Shown one piece after another: positions 33,701 to 44,380 of a stretch of DNA of 64,000 bases (positions are counted from its first letter, which is position 1; each line of letters opens with the position of its first letter). The translations under genes and the position numbers were made by a program. Below the pieces are notes generated by a model. That model was given only the letters and a program-made list of their open reading frames with translations. It was not told where the DNA came from and ran no database searches. The stretch covers positions 1-64,000 of the forward strand of contig JASANC010001317.1 in the NCBI GenBank assembly GCA_030248135.1. Reading direction: 5' to 3'. The stretch is from Theristus sp. LFF4_11 (Eukaryota; Nematoda; Chromadorea; Monhysterida; Xyalidae).

Positions 33701-35882
33701 CGGTCATTTGCAGAAAATGAGAAATACGATCCACTGAAAAAATTGTACAGCTGCCTGAACCAAATTCTCTTGATTTGTTTTGTTGTATTGAAATTGCAAA
33801 TTAGATATAGATAATTTTAAAATTGTATGCTAAAAACCTGAGCGCAAACATCGACGCAGTGTGCCACAGTGCATTGCACGTGAAAACGGTGTGACTCGTT
33901 GAATCGGAACATTGTCAATTCCGCGCGTAGTTTGTTCGTTTCGTAAACGGCCGTGAACGGAGTGATTGTGGCAGGGTCGACGGGGCAACTGCAACAGTTG
34001 GGAAAAAAATTTCTGAGTAAACAGCTAAAAAAATTTTGATGCGTAACTGTTGATGCAATAGCAATATTAAGCAGCTGATTGGTTGCACCACTGCATGCAG
34101 ATCAGCGAAGGAAGGGAGGAAAAGTCATTACTGGCGAGTTTCGCCTGCGGTATTTAAGCGGGAATACGTATTACACAACTGATGAAGATTTTACCCAAGA
34201 CTGTCAATGATAGGGATGAACTGTATCGTCACGGAGCCAGCAAACGCAACGCATGAAGTCACACGATGGTAGTAAACTGAAAATGAGAAATTTTGGACAA
34301 AGAAAAGGACGGCAAGAAATTTCTGTCGGCTACCTTTTAGCTGTAAAATTCTTACCATTGGGCACGGTTAACTCGAGCATGTAGCGTTTGCCGACTTGTG
34401 TTTCAATTGCTGGCCGATCGTCACTGATCAACGCCACTGCCATTGCGCTGTACGTTGGCGGCGGCGGTGCCGGGTGGCTAGAAAACATACGGCACATTTG
34501 AATGCCACCAGACCGCCAACAGGTACAAAGAATGAAGATACAGTTGTATATGACCTATTTTTTAAACGTGCCCCACTGAAATGACGTCATGAGCTGCCAA
34601 ACATGCGATTGCCGTTCACAGCAAACCAAACTGATTTCTTCCCGAAAACAAATGGTGAATGTCGAATCAGCACTACAAACTGACATTTTAGTGCCTGTAT
34701 TTTGACAAACGGGCGTTTTCAAAGCAAATGACGTCATTTTAGTTCGGACACGTTTGAATAAATCCACAATACAAAGAACTGGCATAAGTTATTTCAAATC
34801 CTTTTCAAACATCAGGCACTGAATGAATGAGTGGCTAATAGAAAAACTAACACTCAGCAACATTTTTAGTTGCTGAAAAGCTTCATTCATTTTCAATTCT
34901 TTTTTCTCAAACGTTTGCTTCATATACGTATACTTTTCTCGTGCGCCTGCCACGAAAGCCGACAGGTTTGGCTGCACGGAACACTGCACGAGGAAACTGT
35001 TGTCGTCATACAGCTCAACGGTGTGATGCTGACGGATGTCGATGACGGCCGTGTAGAAATCGTGCGTCTGAATGATTGTTGCTTCAGGTTTTTTCAACTC
35101 GAATCGTTTGACGTCCAAAAAAATAACAAGAAAACTTTAAGCGTTGATATGACCACAGGTCAGTCACGCGAGATGGCAAAAAAGGTAGAAAACGGTAACA
35201 GAAGAAGACAGAATCAAACGAGTCTGAGCAAGACTCAGAAACGCTGTCTACATTATGCAACTTAATTGCAGTGTTGCCGCAGTTCCCGTTTTTTGGTTCT
35301 CCGGGCAGCGTTTCGATTTGAAACGGCAGGCAATTTTAAACTACATTGTAGCGGCACTTTTTCCTCGGTTACCGTACTGCCACAACACCGGTTTGCGGAG
35401 TCCAAAATCAGTTTACAAATCGAAAACCCGAACGCAACCGACCCTGACGACGCCGCATTCGGTCATTTGCGGCTCGCTCAGTGGCACGTAAATCTTCAGC
35501 TGCGATTCGCCGACGCCCCAGACGGCGCACGTTTGCCGATTCGGTCTCGTGTGAACGATGCCAAAAAACGGCGACCGTTCGTCGTGGAATACAACGGTGA
35601 TCTCGATGATTGACGGCTTGCACAGAACGTACACTGCAACGGAAAACTCGGTTGGGCTCGGCAAGATTCGGAAAGCCACGGTTACAGTACAGTTACGTCA
35701 GGTGATATGTATTCGCAACGTTCGGTTATGTTCGGCAAAGCTCGCTTTGGTATACGATACGGTTAAATTCAACCAAGTTTTTTTCGAGCACAAAATTTCA
35801 CAAACGTACGCGATCTCGTGGCAGCCGACTGTCGTGAAGCACACAATGCTGCCAGTGTGAGAAGAACGGTCAAACCGGCCAT
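30747..35882 (-). CDS. ZP-domain transmembrane protein (cuticlin-like)
   Basis: Thirteen minus-strand exons: 35882-35810, 35633-35449, 35376-35345, 35134-34934, 34477-34356, 34276-34195, 33988-33838, 33630-33510, 33309-33019, 32711-32374, 32017-31888, 31551-31391 and 31289-30747. They give 809 residues with all phases matching. A signal peptide (MAGLTVLLTLAALCASRQSA) leads into a ZP domain: YVLCKPSIIEITVVFHDE with PFFGIVHTRPNRQTC and MTECGV, then DNSFLVQCSV, then the C-terminal ZP half VTSCVAFAGS, IIDSLGCPVDP and FRFNESHRFHVQCTVAHC. One TM follows (IASGVMTLLIFVFCFVGV), then about 400 low-complexity cytoplasmic residues: acidic (QTEDEEIEEGD), Asn-rich, and a PPPPP segment that could bind SH3 or EVH1 domains. 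ZP proteins polymerise in apical matrix and cuticle. Exon 3 (32 nt) and the acceptor of exon 4 (TTAAAG) are the least certain. Introns carry a TGACGTCA MITE and a tRNA-like repeat. Confidence 0.85.
32955..33018 (-). repeat. tRNA-like sequence, possible SINE fragment
   Basis: On the minus strand, GTAGTGTAGTGGTTAATGG resembles a tRNA A-box region and TTGGTTCGACTCTCC a B-box. The spacing is too short for an anticodon arm, so it is not a working tRNA. It begins immediately at the donor of ZP-gene exon 9. A similar sequence lies at 48264-48340. Confidence 0.4.
34549..34771. repeat. MITE with TGACGTCA in both terminal repeats, copy 3
   Basis: 223 bp in the intron between ZP-gene exons 4 and 5. TATGACCTATTTTTTAAACG at one end and CACGTTTGAATAAATCC at the other. 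TGACGTCA is intact in both arms. Confidence 0.8.
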
Positions 35883-36876
35883 AACGTTCGAACAAAAATT
35901 TAGTTTAAAAATTTTCTGATTATCCTCGCTTCATTTTCAGTCATTAAGCGTTTCTAAAGTGGCTTTAGTTTCACAGAGATAATTCCATCTGAAAAATTTT
36001 GGATTTAAAAAATACTTTATCTCAGCGTTAAACATGCAATGTGCTGTGAACAACCTTATCATGATAATAATTCAAAGTTCATTATGTAGAAACCAACCGT
36101 GGGCGGCCGTGCACACGCAAAAGTCACGTCAATTTGCAAAAGTAAAAATCTCATAATAATTCCGCATAGGTTATGTAAAAACACGCAGACGCAGATGAAG
36201 ACACATGTAATGTATGCGGCAACAATAAACATATAATGCAATAAACAAGATGATTTCAAAATGCTGCCACTGCCAACAATACACCTGTGTGTGTAAGTCA
36301 CGGATGTGCACAATCTTTTCAGGGACACAGTTTTTGGGCGTATTTCAGCAATTCGTTTTTGGAGGTATGCGCACATAACAATGGTATGTTTTGAGTGTGT
36401 TTCTTTCTGACTTTCACAACAATAATTACATGACTTTGATACATTAAAACCAACCTTTGATATGGTGACACAGTGAGCTCAGTCTCACCTACATTTTTTA
36501 TGTATATTGCCCAAAAAGAGCATTGACAGAAAACATTTCATTTCATTTGAAAGAAGTGAAAAAACGAATGTAAAGATCACATTAAGTCGGCATTTATTTG
36601 CATCCCATGCACGCTGCAAAGAAAGTCACTTATTATGTTGAACCAATTGAATTTCCGATGCGAAAAACATTTGCAGATGTTCAAAAACTTTAAAAAACGC
36701 GCAGTGGTTTTTTAAGTGCAGTACCATGTTACGATGCTGCATCAAGTGTGACCAAACCAATCCACCACTTTTTTTGCATAGAATACAGTGGTGCAAAACG
36801 AAAGATGTAAAAAAATTCTGGGCTAAAATTGTTGGATATTAAATTGAGAATTCAACTTGTACAACGTGAAGATCGG
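35883..36876. other. Intergenic between two minus-strand genes
   Basis: Upstream region of the ZP gene and downstream region of the warthog-like gene. TTTATT near 36593 reads AATAAA on the minus strand and is a candidate poly(A) signal for the latter, about 285 bases past its stop. No exon recognised; a 105-residue minus-strand frame at 36059-36376 has hydrophobic stretches but no family match. Confidence 0.4.
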
Positions 36877-39800
36877 TTACGAATCACCTAAAAACACATC
36901 GGCCGAATCATGCATCCATGCAAACACTCGAGGCAAGAATACCGTATTTCCTGAGTCCTCAACACAATCCACAGTACTGTCCACATGCCAAAACACACCC
37001 GTAAACATCCTCATCAGCATCCCATAATAACGAAACCACAAATCGTGAACATCCAAATAAAGTTGAATCAACGTATTAGCAAGCAACTCGTGTTCCGTTC
37101 CACTGTGACACGACGCCAAGACGCCATTGACGACAATTGAGCCGGTCGCCGTGTATGGACCGTAGATTCCCGAGCGGACTTCACGGTCCACGCTTGTGAC
37201 CACGGTCTTTAGCACTGGAGGGATTATTGTGGGCGGGCGCCGATTTTCAGGATGCACTGTGACCTTCGTATGAATTGGCAATTGATTTTGACTTTGGTGA
37301 TCTGCTATTACGGTGATGCAGTGGCCGACCTGTGAAAATGAGTAAAATAAGTGTACGTAAATGTCTAAGGGCACTATTTTTCAGTTGTTAAAAAATTGAA
37401 ATGTCTGTATCAGCATTTTAGAAAGAAGTTGCTCCATTGACGTTGTGCTGCTGTTTTTAAACCATTTTGGTTAAATTGGCGTTGCACTTTTAATTTTACG
37501 AATGACATGATAAAATTGCAAGTAACCGGTACTTTTTTATGAGCGAGTACGCGGTAATGTGAATTGTTTGCTGTATCATTTTCAGAGAACATAAAACTCG
37601 AACGAACACAATATTTTTTTGATTTAGTCTCCAACCTCGACATTGCCCGCAAAAACGGCGCTCAGCATTCGGTCGCACGGTGCCGCATAGACTAAATGTT
37701 TCGTAGTCAAGCGCAGTTCATTGCCAGCGTGAGTTTTGATGTTCACAAACTCCGCAGTTTCGTCTGGCAGCCGGTGCAGGAACGCGCGCACTCGACTGAA
37801 CACCAGTGCTTCTGGTTCGGCGCCGTCCGATTTTGAAATTCCCGCCAAAATTCTATCACCTATACGAAGTTCGTCCATTCGCTTTTGTCGGCCGTCGTCG
37901 GTTAGAACCTGAAAATCAAGGAAACTCCAATTGTTTCAAAAAACTCTAGTTTAAGAGGCTGATTGGCTGTGTCACGCTGAAGATTGCCCAAGACCAAGAC
38001 CAGTACCCTTCGTTTTTTAGAATTAGAGAATCGGTCAGCTGACCATTGTCGCCGACGTCTTGCATAAAAGATAACTGCAGCATTATTTTTTTCACGGTTT
38101 TTGTTCGGTGCAGTTGGTCCAAAACGCGGGACACCTTGCTTGACCTCGAGATATCGACTACTTGACACTATCAAGCAGTTGGAGCCGAGTTTATAATTTT
38201 GAGTTCGACCGTACCTCCATATCACCGCTGAAGCACGCCGGTTTGTCGGCCAACTGTGGAAAATTGAACAAATCGCTCATTGTGCGCTGCTCTGACCCAC
38301 GAATGTGTGAGAACCTAAACGCTCCAAAGTGCCATTAAAGTGCCAGTGTGTAGAGGAAGTACTGTGTGTGGTGCATTAGCAACGTGTTTTCGTGGTGTAG
38401 CGGTTATCACGTCAGTCTCACACACTGAAGGTCCCCGGTTCGATCCCGGGCGAAAACAGTTGAATTTTTATATATTTTTAAAATAGAAAACAAGTGAAAT
38501 GAAACGTCAAAACAGATGAGTCATGATACAGACACAAAACCTGTGAAATTTCACGTTTTGTCACCCTCATGTCCTTGGTGGTAGCGCGTTAGACTATTCT
38601 CTGTGCGGGGGATCCGGCCCCACGAGGGATGTATAAACACTTAATGACAGAGATGGGCGTCCTACTCGACGGCGTTCTGTACACTTTTCTGGGTTAGCCC
38701 CGGCTAAAATTATTGCGTAAAATCACCATTCGTTCCTAATTTAATGTTTGTGATGGTGCCACTTCAAATTTTAAACTTTAAAATTTGCCACTTTAAACCT
38801 CCATTTCAAAAAGCGCAATCTACGTACAATGTAACATGTTTTTGTAGTTTGTTTATGTACTATTATTTGCTGACTGACGTATTACGTGCTGTACACGTAC
38901 CTTTCCAGCTCGTCCGGAATTATGAAAGGCTCTGCAAATTGTCGTTCTGAGTCGGTTTCTTGTTTTTCGGCGAGCCGTCCAAAATTAGGCAGCAAATCTT
39001 GCGCATTTTTGTTGCGAAATTGCTCATTGCTCACAAACGGCAGTGGCGGAGCACCGATCAGTTCGCCAAAAGGTTTTTCCCGGACTTTTGGTGGAATTTC
39101 ATTTTCGAATGATCTTCGTCGGCCGAGAAACCGCGACAGAAATGAAGTTGGCAGTTTCTCATCGTCCATCTTTCGAGCTCCGCGGAAAGCAGCTTGTCGC
39201 GGGATGACAGGTGCAGCTGCATCTTGTTGGCGTTGCAACTGTTGATATCTTGAATAGTTTAAAAAAATGCGTAGCATACTCTCATTTTAGTTTTTTTTGC
39301 TGAACTGAAAACGATTTTAGTTTTCAAGCACAATCAAAGCAATGTTTTCGTGGTGTAGCGGTTATCACGTCAGTCTCACACACTGAAGGTCCCCGGTTCG
39401 ATCCCGGGCGAAAACAGTATTTCTTTTCTTCCACCACACAACGAATGAAAAATTAATCAAGACATACGTTTTTTCAAAACAAAAATGAAACATTATTCCA
39501 ACCGGGTTTTACCAACTTTTGTTCCAAATTGAGTGCCTTTAGAAATGGAAAATTCAGTGGCAGTTTGTTGTCGTTGTCTTGTTCGATGCTCTCAATCCAA
39601 CTTCTCTGATCCGGCCTCACTGAAAATGTATTTCATTTGTGTATTCTTTTCTTCGGTGGAGGAGTGGAACTTGGAACGAAGAACAAAAGCAGCATGACTC
39701 AAATATGAAAAAACGAACCAAGCGTTGCAATAGGGAGTGAAGAACAAGCCACACTGTACAGAGAGAGCCTGGCGCCATTTCTGAAAAAAAATGTTTGCTT

Positions 39801-40577
39801 TTTCGACAAAAGCAAGGCGAAAAGTAACCTGGAATTTATTACCGAGCTGTCTGAACGTTTCCGATGACTTCAATTAAACGAGGATTTGTTTTCCTCACGC
39901 CACTGCCACCGTAGAAACGACCGCTTCTCACGAATTTCGACCGTGTGAATTGTCGATCGGACACATTTTCCAACTCGCAACAGGTTAGGTGGAATCTTTA
40001 AAAAGGAACGTTTTTAAAAACATTTACTTTTTGCTTCACTCTTTCACGTTCTCTATTCTTTTACTTTTATTTTTACAAAACTTTTACTCCCACTTTCTGC
40101 TTCCTTCTTTACGTTTTCAAGTTTCTTGGAATTGTTCACTAATTTACTGAATTTTGTGGCTTGGGCATAGTGAAGCAAAGTCGACTTAAAATTTGTGAAC
40201 TTGAAAAGGTGTGAAGGTTAGTTTTCTGAAAAATCAAATTTTCAGAATGTCAAAGAAAAAAAATATATTTCATTGTTATACCGGCCAGAATTGCTCCACT
40301 CGATTCTGGTGACCACGTCTGTAGGTCCGAAACAGCCGATTTGTCTTCGTCTGCAGCGTTGCCAACCGATTTGCGTTTCAGGGCAAAAATTGGCGAACCG
40401 GGCACAGTTCATCAAAATTTTGGATTCAGACGTAATGTTTACCCCGACGGGTAACTCGGTCGGTTGAACACACCCGATTGCGTTAATTTCGGTGGCCTCT
40501 GTTGTGGACTTCGGTTTGTCGAAAAGTCCCAGAAAGATGGGAACGACGTTGAAAATTAAAAGTTTAAAAACAGACAT
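36877..40577 (-). CDS. Hedgehog-related protein with Hint domain (warthog-like)
   Basis: Eight minus-strand exons: 40577-40282, 39995-39843, 39780-39719, 39619-39517, 39248-38901, 38314-38215, 37908-37636 and 37329-36877, giving 595 residues with all phases matching. The start gives a signal peptide-like stretch (MSVFKLLIFNVVPIFLGLF). A Cys-rich extracellular domain follows (WQRCRRRQIGCFGPT, then FHLTCCELEN, FYGGSG, RLSLYSVAC), as in nematode warthog-type N-domains. A long polar linker leads to the Hint domain, which opens PACFSGDMEVLTDDGRQKRM with DELRIGDRIL. Autoprocessing residues are visible: the nucleophilic Cys of ACFSGD, the Thr/His pair in LRLTTKHLVY, and the end block GIYGPYTATGSIVVNGVLAS followed by Cys. 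Hint domains cleave the precursor and in hedgehogs attach sterol. Nematodes lack true hedgehog but use such proteins in cuticle and moulting. Naming the subfamily is by motif only. Two tRNA genes and a SINE sit in its introns. Confidence 0.85.
38386..38458 (+). tRNA. tRNA-Val (anticodon CAC), copy 1
   Basis: 73 bases. Acceptor stem GTTTTCG/CGAAAAC with discriminator A. D-arm TGGTGTAGCGGTTATCAC contains a good A-box. Anticodon stem TCAGT/ACTGA closes the loop CTCACAC, so the anticodon is CAC. The T-arm CCCGGTTCGATCCCGGG contains the B-box GGTTCGATCC. No intron and no encoded CCA. TTTTT at 38465 is the Pol III terminator. It lies in, and antisense to, an intron of the warthog-like gene. Confidence 0.95.
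38559..38715 (+). repeat. tRNA-derived SINE, copy 3
   Basis: Starts TTGTCACCCTCATGTCCTTG, with the A-box-like GGTGGTAGCGCGTTAGAC and the B-box-like GGGGGATCCGGCCCC. Then come GTATAAACACTTAATGACAG, GGCGTTCTGTACACTTTTCT and GGGTTAGCCCCGGCTAAAA. Body order and spacing match copy 1. It lies 100 bases beyond tRNA-Val copy 1 in the same intron. Confidence 0.78.
39344..39416 (+). tRNA. tRNA-Val (anticodon CAC), copy 2
   Basis: Identical over all 73 bases to the gene at 38386-38458, including stems, anticodon CAC and B-box. Flanks differ: AATCAAAGCAAT before, AGTATTTCTTTTC after, with TTTT as terminator. It lies in the next intron of the warthog-like gene (between exons 4 and 5), again on the opposite strand. 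Confidence 0.95.
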
Positions 40578-41408
40578 TGCTTGAAGTAACTTTTATGTTG
40601 TTTTGTGACTTTTCATTAACATTTTGGAGTTTCCGTTTGAGTTGAAGTCAAGCGCATAATGTACGTATATGTAGATGGAACGAAAGAAAGGTCCTTAAGT
40701 CATACAATTTATCTATGGACTTTTCTGACATTTGAACTTTTATTATTAACTATGATTACTATTAACTATTATGGTAATAAACGAAAGAGGGTGATTTTCT
40801 GACAAAAAAAGCGTTTACATTTACCGTTGTCATGGAATGTTAAACGTGCAACAATGAACAATGTGATGGTTAGAGTGGCGTCTCGACATAATCGTGTGAA
40901 AAAACCCCGGTAACCACCAAAATAATTCTCACCAAGTTATGTCATGTTAAAAGTGATCACGTTTGATGCACCGCTGCCCTAGTTGACCCCAAAATTCAAG
41001 TCTTTGTGTGCAACTGTGAAGTATGAATAACTACTGATTGCGTTTTGTAACTTATTTTCGTTGCTACGAGTCATTTTCTCCTGCAATTCAAGGTCACTAT
41101 CGGTGGAGAAAAGTCCGCCAACCATTTAGGCCACGCATGTGTTGTGTAATTCTGAGAAGAGGGTCGAATGAAAGGACGCAACGCAATCGTTATGATTTGT
41201 ATTTGTACACATTCTTAGACGTGATTTTTCAGATTTTTTGATCAGATTCTGCTTGCAATGACTCGTTATAGCTCCCTAATCTCAATCCCGAACTAGGTTT
41301 CGAAAAAAAGTGAAAATCCCGAATAACCCTCGATATTCTGTTGTATTGTAATTTCAAAGATTTTGCAGCAAAATTTTGCACGTGACGTGCGGGTGGGTGC
41401 GTGCGTGC
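40578..41408. other. Upstream region of warthog-like gene; no gene seen
   Basis: AT-rich, contains the promoter by position only. No motif I would defend and no exon. Confidence 0.3.
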
Positions 41409-41935
41409 ACCTAGGGTTAGGGAAAAAAATCCGGATTTTTTTTAATTAAAATTTTTTTTAAATTTTTTTTTACAAGTTAGGTTCGTTCGATCGAAGCGTC
41501 TCGTCGAGCTGAGTTCAGCTAGACTATTTTCAGAACGATCCGGAAAACTATAATCTTGTGTTTCTTTAGGTTTTTTTTGTGACATCAATAGTTTTCCGTG
41601 CCGGAAAACTATAATCTTGTGTTTCTTTAGGTTTTTTTTGTGACATCAATTGTTTTTGTTTTGCATAATGGAAGTTTTGTGAATGTGTTGATGTGAACTG
41701 GCCGTGAGGTATACAAATAAAATTGATTGATTGATTGATTGATATAAGAGCGAAAATCGTGTTTTATTGAAGTTATGTCCATTTCATAGAGGGAAAGTTG
41801 TTTTTTTAACAGTAAAACAGGACAATTTTTTTGCGTGTACTTGAATATTGAACCGTTTTTAGTTGTTCTTCTTCAGAAAATTACCAAAATTTGGCTGTGT
41901 TCAAAAATTTCTGTTTGCTGTAGCCAGTACCGTGG
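41409..41935 (+). repeat. TAGGGTTAGGGG-ended repeat, truncated and rearranged copy
   Basis: Opens CCTAGGGTTAGGG and the CCGGATTTTTT tract like the full copies. At 41536-41650 it carries a local duplication of ACTATAATCTTGTGTTTCTT with its flank. A (TTGA)n stretch is inserted at 41721-41743. The family sequence resumes (AAGAGCGAAAATCGTGTTTT) and breaks into G-rich DNA. Confidence 0.7.
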
Positions 41936-42523
41936 GCGGGGGGGTGGGGGGGGGAACACCCCCCCAGAGCACCAGAGACCGTCGGGTGGGGGGGGGGGGG
42001 GGGGCGCGCACCGTGCCACCCCCCCCTAAAACCGGGCACCCCCCCCTCGAAAATTTGGCCGACACCTTCCACACCCCCCATGAAATTTTGTCTGGCGGAG
42101 ACCCCCCCCAAAATTTTCTGCACACCCTAAATTTTTTTTCGAAAATCATGATTTTTTGTCTATAAAGTCTATAATATAAGCTGAATATATGACAACTTGA
42201 CCATCTTCATTGTAATTTCAAAGATTTTGCAGCTAAATTTAGCGTTTTTCCTTTAAAATTTAAGCGAAAAAATTTTATCGGGGGGGGGGGGGGGGGGGTG
42301 GACCCCCCCACAGAAAATTTTGAAAAAATGCACCCCCCATGATGTGACCCCCCTGGGGGGGTCACACGTTCCCATAGGTTGGACCCCCCTCACTTTTTGG
42401 TCGGCACCCCCCCCCCCCCCCCCCCACGGCACCATACCCCCCCCCCCCCCCCCTTCGAAAATTTGTTTGGGCCCACGGTACTGGCTGTAGCTAAGTCGGC
42501 ATCCCCTGTCCTGTCGACCCGGT
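41936..42523. repeat. Poly-G/poly-C low-complexity block
   Basis: Runs of up to about 20 G or C separated by short AT words (GAAAATTTTG, AAAATTTGG). Proline/glycine frames open on both strands for trivial reasons. Such tracts break polymerases, so the sequence here may be inaccurate. Confidence 0.7.
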
Positions 42524-43556
42524 CTAGGGTTAGGGGAAAAAAATCCGGATTTTTTTTTAAATTAAAAAAAAATTTAAAAAAAATTTTTTTTTACAAGTTA
42601 GGTTTGTTCGAAGCGTCTCGTCGAGCTGAGTTCATCTGGACTATTTTCAGAACGATCCGGAAAACTATAAGAGCGAAAATCGTGTTTTATTGAAATTTTG
42701 TTCATTTCATAAAGGGAAAATTGCATTTTCAACAGTAAAACAGGACAATTTTCGACGTGTACTTGAATATTGAACCGTTCTTAGTTGTTCCTCTTTAGAA
42801 AATTACCAAAATTTGACTGTGTTCAAAAATTCCTGTTTGCTGTAGCTAAGTCGGCAACCCCTGTCGACCCGGTCGCCCCCCCCACCAAGACACTTACTTT
42901 CAGGTTCAACCAGCTATGCTATCTGCCACATGGCGAGAGCCCACTCTTCAAATCATCGTATCGAAAACACGTACCATGATTTCGCGATCACGTTGCGGGC
43001 AACTGACAGACGCAAGTTTAACACGTTAGTTTAGCTCAGCACGCAAGTTTTAACATGTGGCCATGTTATCGGGTATCTGAAAAACGGTCGTGTGATGTGG
43101 TATTGACCAACACCTCCGCTCCAATTGTTTAACAATATATCGCACAACTCCATTGTAGACCTATAACATACGCCAATCAACAAAATATCATGTTCATCTC
43201 ATGGCCTACCGACTGAAAAAAACATGTTCTAAGTTGCAAGAAAACGATTTCTGAAACGATATTTCAATTCAGTTAAGTCATTTCAACGCTAAAAATTGAC
43301 TCTAGAAGTCATCCAAATCGAAAAACATGGAGTACATCGGTCAAAATGACCAAATAATGACATGTACCTAAGCACACAAAGTTGGGAAGAAAATTTGGTT
43401 TGAACTTTCAAAAAATTATGCCATAAATCGAATTTTCAGAGCAAAGTAGAAGAAAAATTTTTCAAATTTTTTTTAAGTTTGAAAAAAAAATCCAAATTAA
43501 AAAAAAACGAAAAAAAAATAAAAAAATTTTTTTTTTCAAAGCCCCTAACCCTAACC
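42524..43556 (+). repeat. TAGGGTTAGGGG-ended repeat, full copy 2
   Basis: Runs from CTAGGGTTAGGGGAAAAAAA to CAAAGCCCCTAACCCTAA. Nearly identical to 51278-52295 and, inverted, to 3046-4095. The terminal 12 bases are inverted repeats (TAGGGTTAGGGG). Interior landmarks: GAAAACTATAAGAGCGAAAA, CCCTGTCGACCCGGTCGCCC and ACATGGAGTACATCGGTCAA. Confidence 0.8.
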
Positions 43557-44380
43557 CGGTCGCCCCCCCCCCCAAGACACTTACTTTCAGGTTGAACCAG
43601 CTATGCTATCTGCCACGTGACGAGAGCCCGCTCTTCAAATCATCAAATCTTCAAATATCACGTGGCAGATTTGGCGATCACGTTGCGGGCAACTGACAGA
43701 CGCACGTTTAACACGTTAGTTTAGCTTAGAGTTGGGAACAACGATAACTGTGTAATTACATATAATTATATTGGCTATATAAGCTGTGATAATCTGTGAT
43801 CAGGGTTCGGTCTGTTTTTATTATTGTCGTTGTCGTGTCGTCTCAATAAGCAAACCCAAATAAACTACGTAACAACTCAAATATCTTTCTTTAGCATGCA
43901 AGTTTTAACATGTGGCCATGACGTTATCGGGTAACTGTGGTATGGTATTGACCAACACCTCAGGTCCAATTATTTAACGTTGTATCGCACAACTCCATTG
44001 TAGACCTATAACACACGCCAAACAACAAGACATCATGTTCATCTTATGGCCTACCGACTGAAAAACATGTTCTATGTTGCAACACAACGATTTCTGAACC
44101 GATATTTCAATTCAGTTATGTCATTTCGACGCTAAAAATTGACCCCAGAAGTCATCCAAATCGAGAAACATGGAGTACGTCGGTCAAATTGACCAAATAA
44201 TGACATTTACCTAAGCACACAAAGAAGTAAGGAAGAAAATTTGGTTTGAACCTTCAAAAGACTATGCCAAAATCGAATTTTCAGAGCAATGTAGAACAAA
44301 TTTTTTTAATTTTTTTAAATAAAAAAATCCGGATTTAAAAAACGAAAAAATATAAATTTTTTTTAAACCTCCTATCCCTA
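43557..44380 (+). repeat. TAGGGTTAGGGG-ended repeat, diverged partial copy with insertion
   Basis: Begins at the internal CGGTCGCCCCCCCC landmark and continues to a decayed right end (CCTATCCCTAAT). More diverged than the other copies. Interrupted at about 43729-43893 by foreign sequence flanked by TTTAGC. Confidence 0.7.
43729..43893 (+). mobile_element. ~165-bp insertion in a repeat, possible solo LTR or short element
   Basis: Comparison with the other copies shows the family sequence (GTTTAGCTCAGCACGCAAG) split here, with TTTAGC on both sides as a likely target duplication. The insert has a TATATAAGC box, AATAAG and AAATAAA words, and no coding capacity. The order TATA then poly(A)-like signal suits a short LTR, but the ends are not clean TG..CA. 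Confidence 0.4.

Noticed and set aside
36059..36376. First exon of the ZP gene at 36059-36376
   Set aside because: The frame at 35882-35810 gives a clear signal peptide and a phase-1 donor that matches the next exon; the upstream frame does not.
38559..38640. Third functional tRNA next to tRNA-Val
   Set aside because: It has A/B-box-like words but no proper anticodon loop, and its body is shared with two other loci; it is a SINE head.
39592..39873. 93-residue minus-strand single-exon frame
   Set aside because: It runs across two introns of the warthog-like gene; the phase-consistent exons (39780-39719 and 39619-39517) use other frames.
42785..42979. Conserved 64-residue protein seen near 3632, 42785 and 51540
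   Set aside because: It is conserved only because it lies in nearly identical copies of the 1-kb repeat; no start context or codon-level conservation.
42519..43560. Telomeric DNA, because of TTAGGG words
   Set aside because: Only about two units at each end, in inverted orientation around a 1-kb repeat, and repeated at internal sites; not a telomere array.
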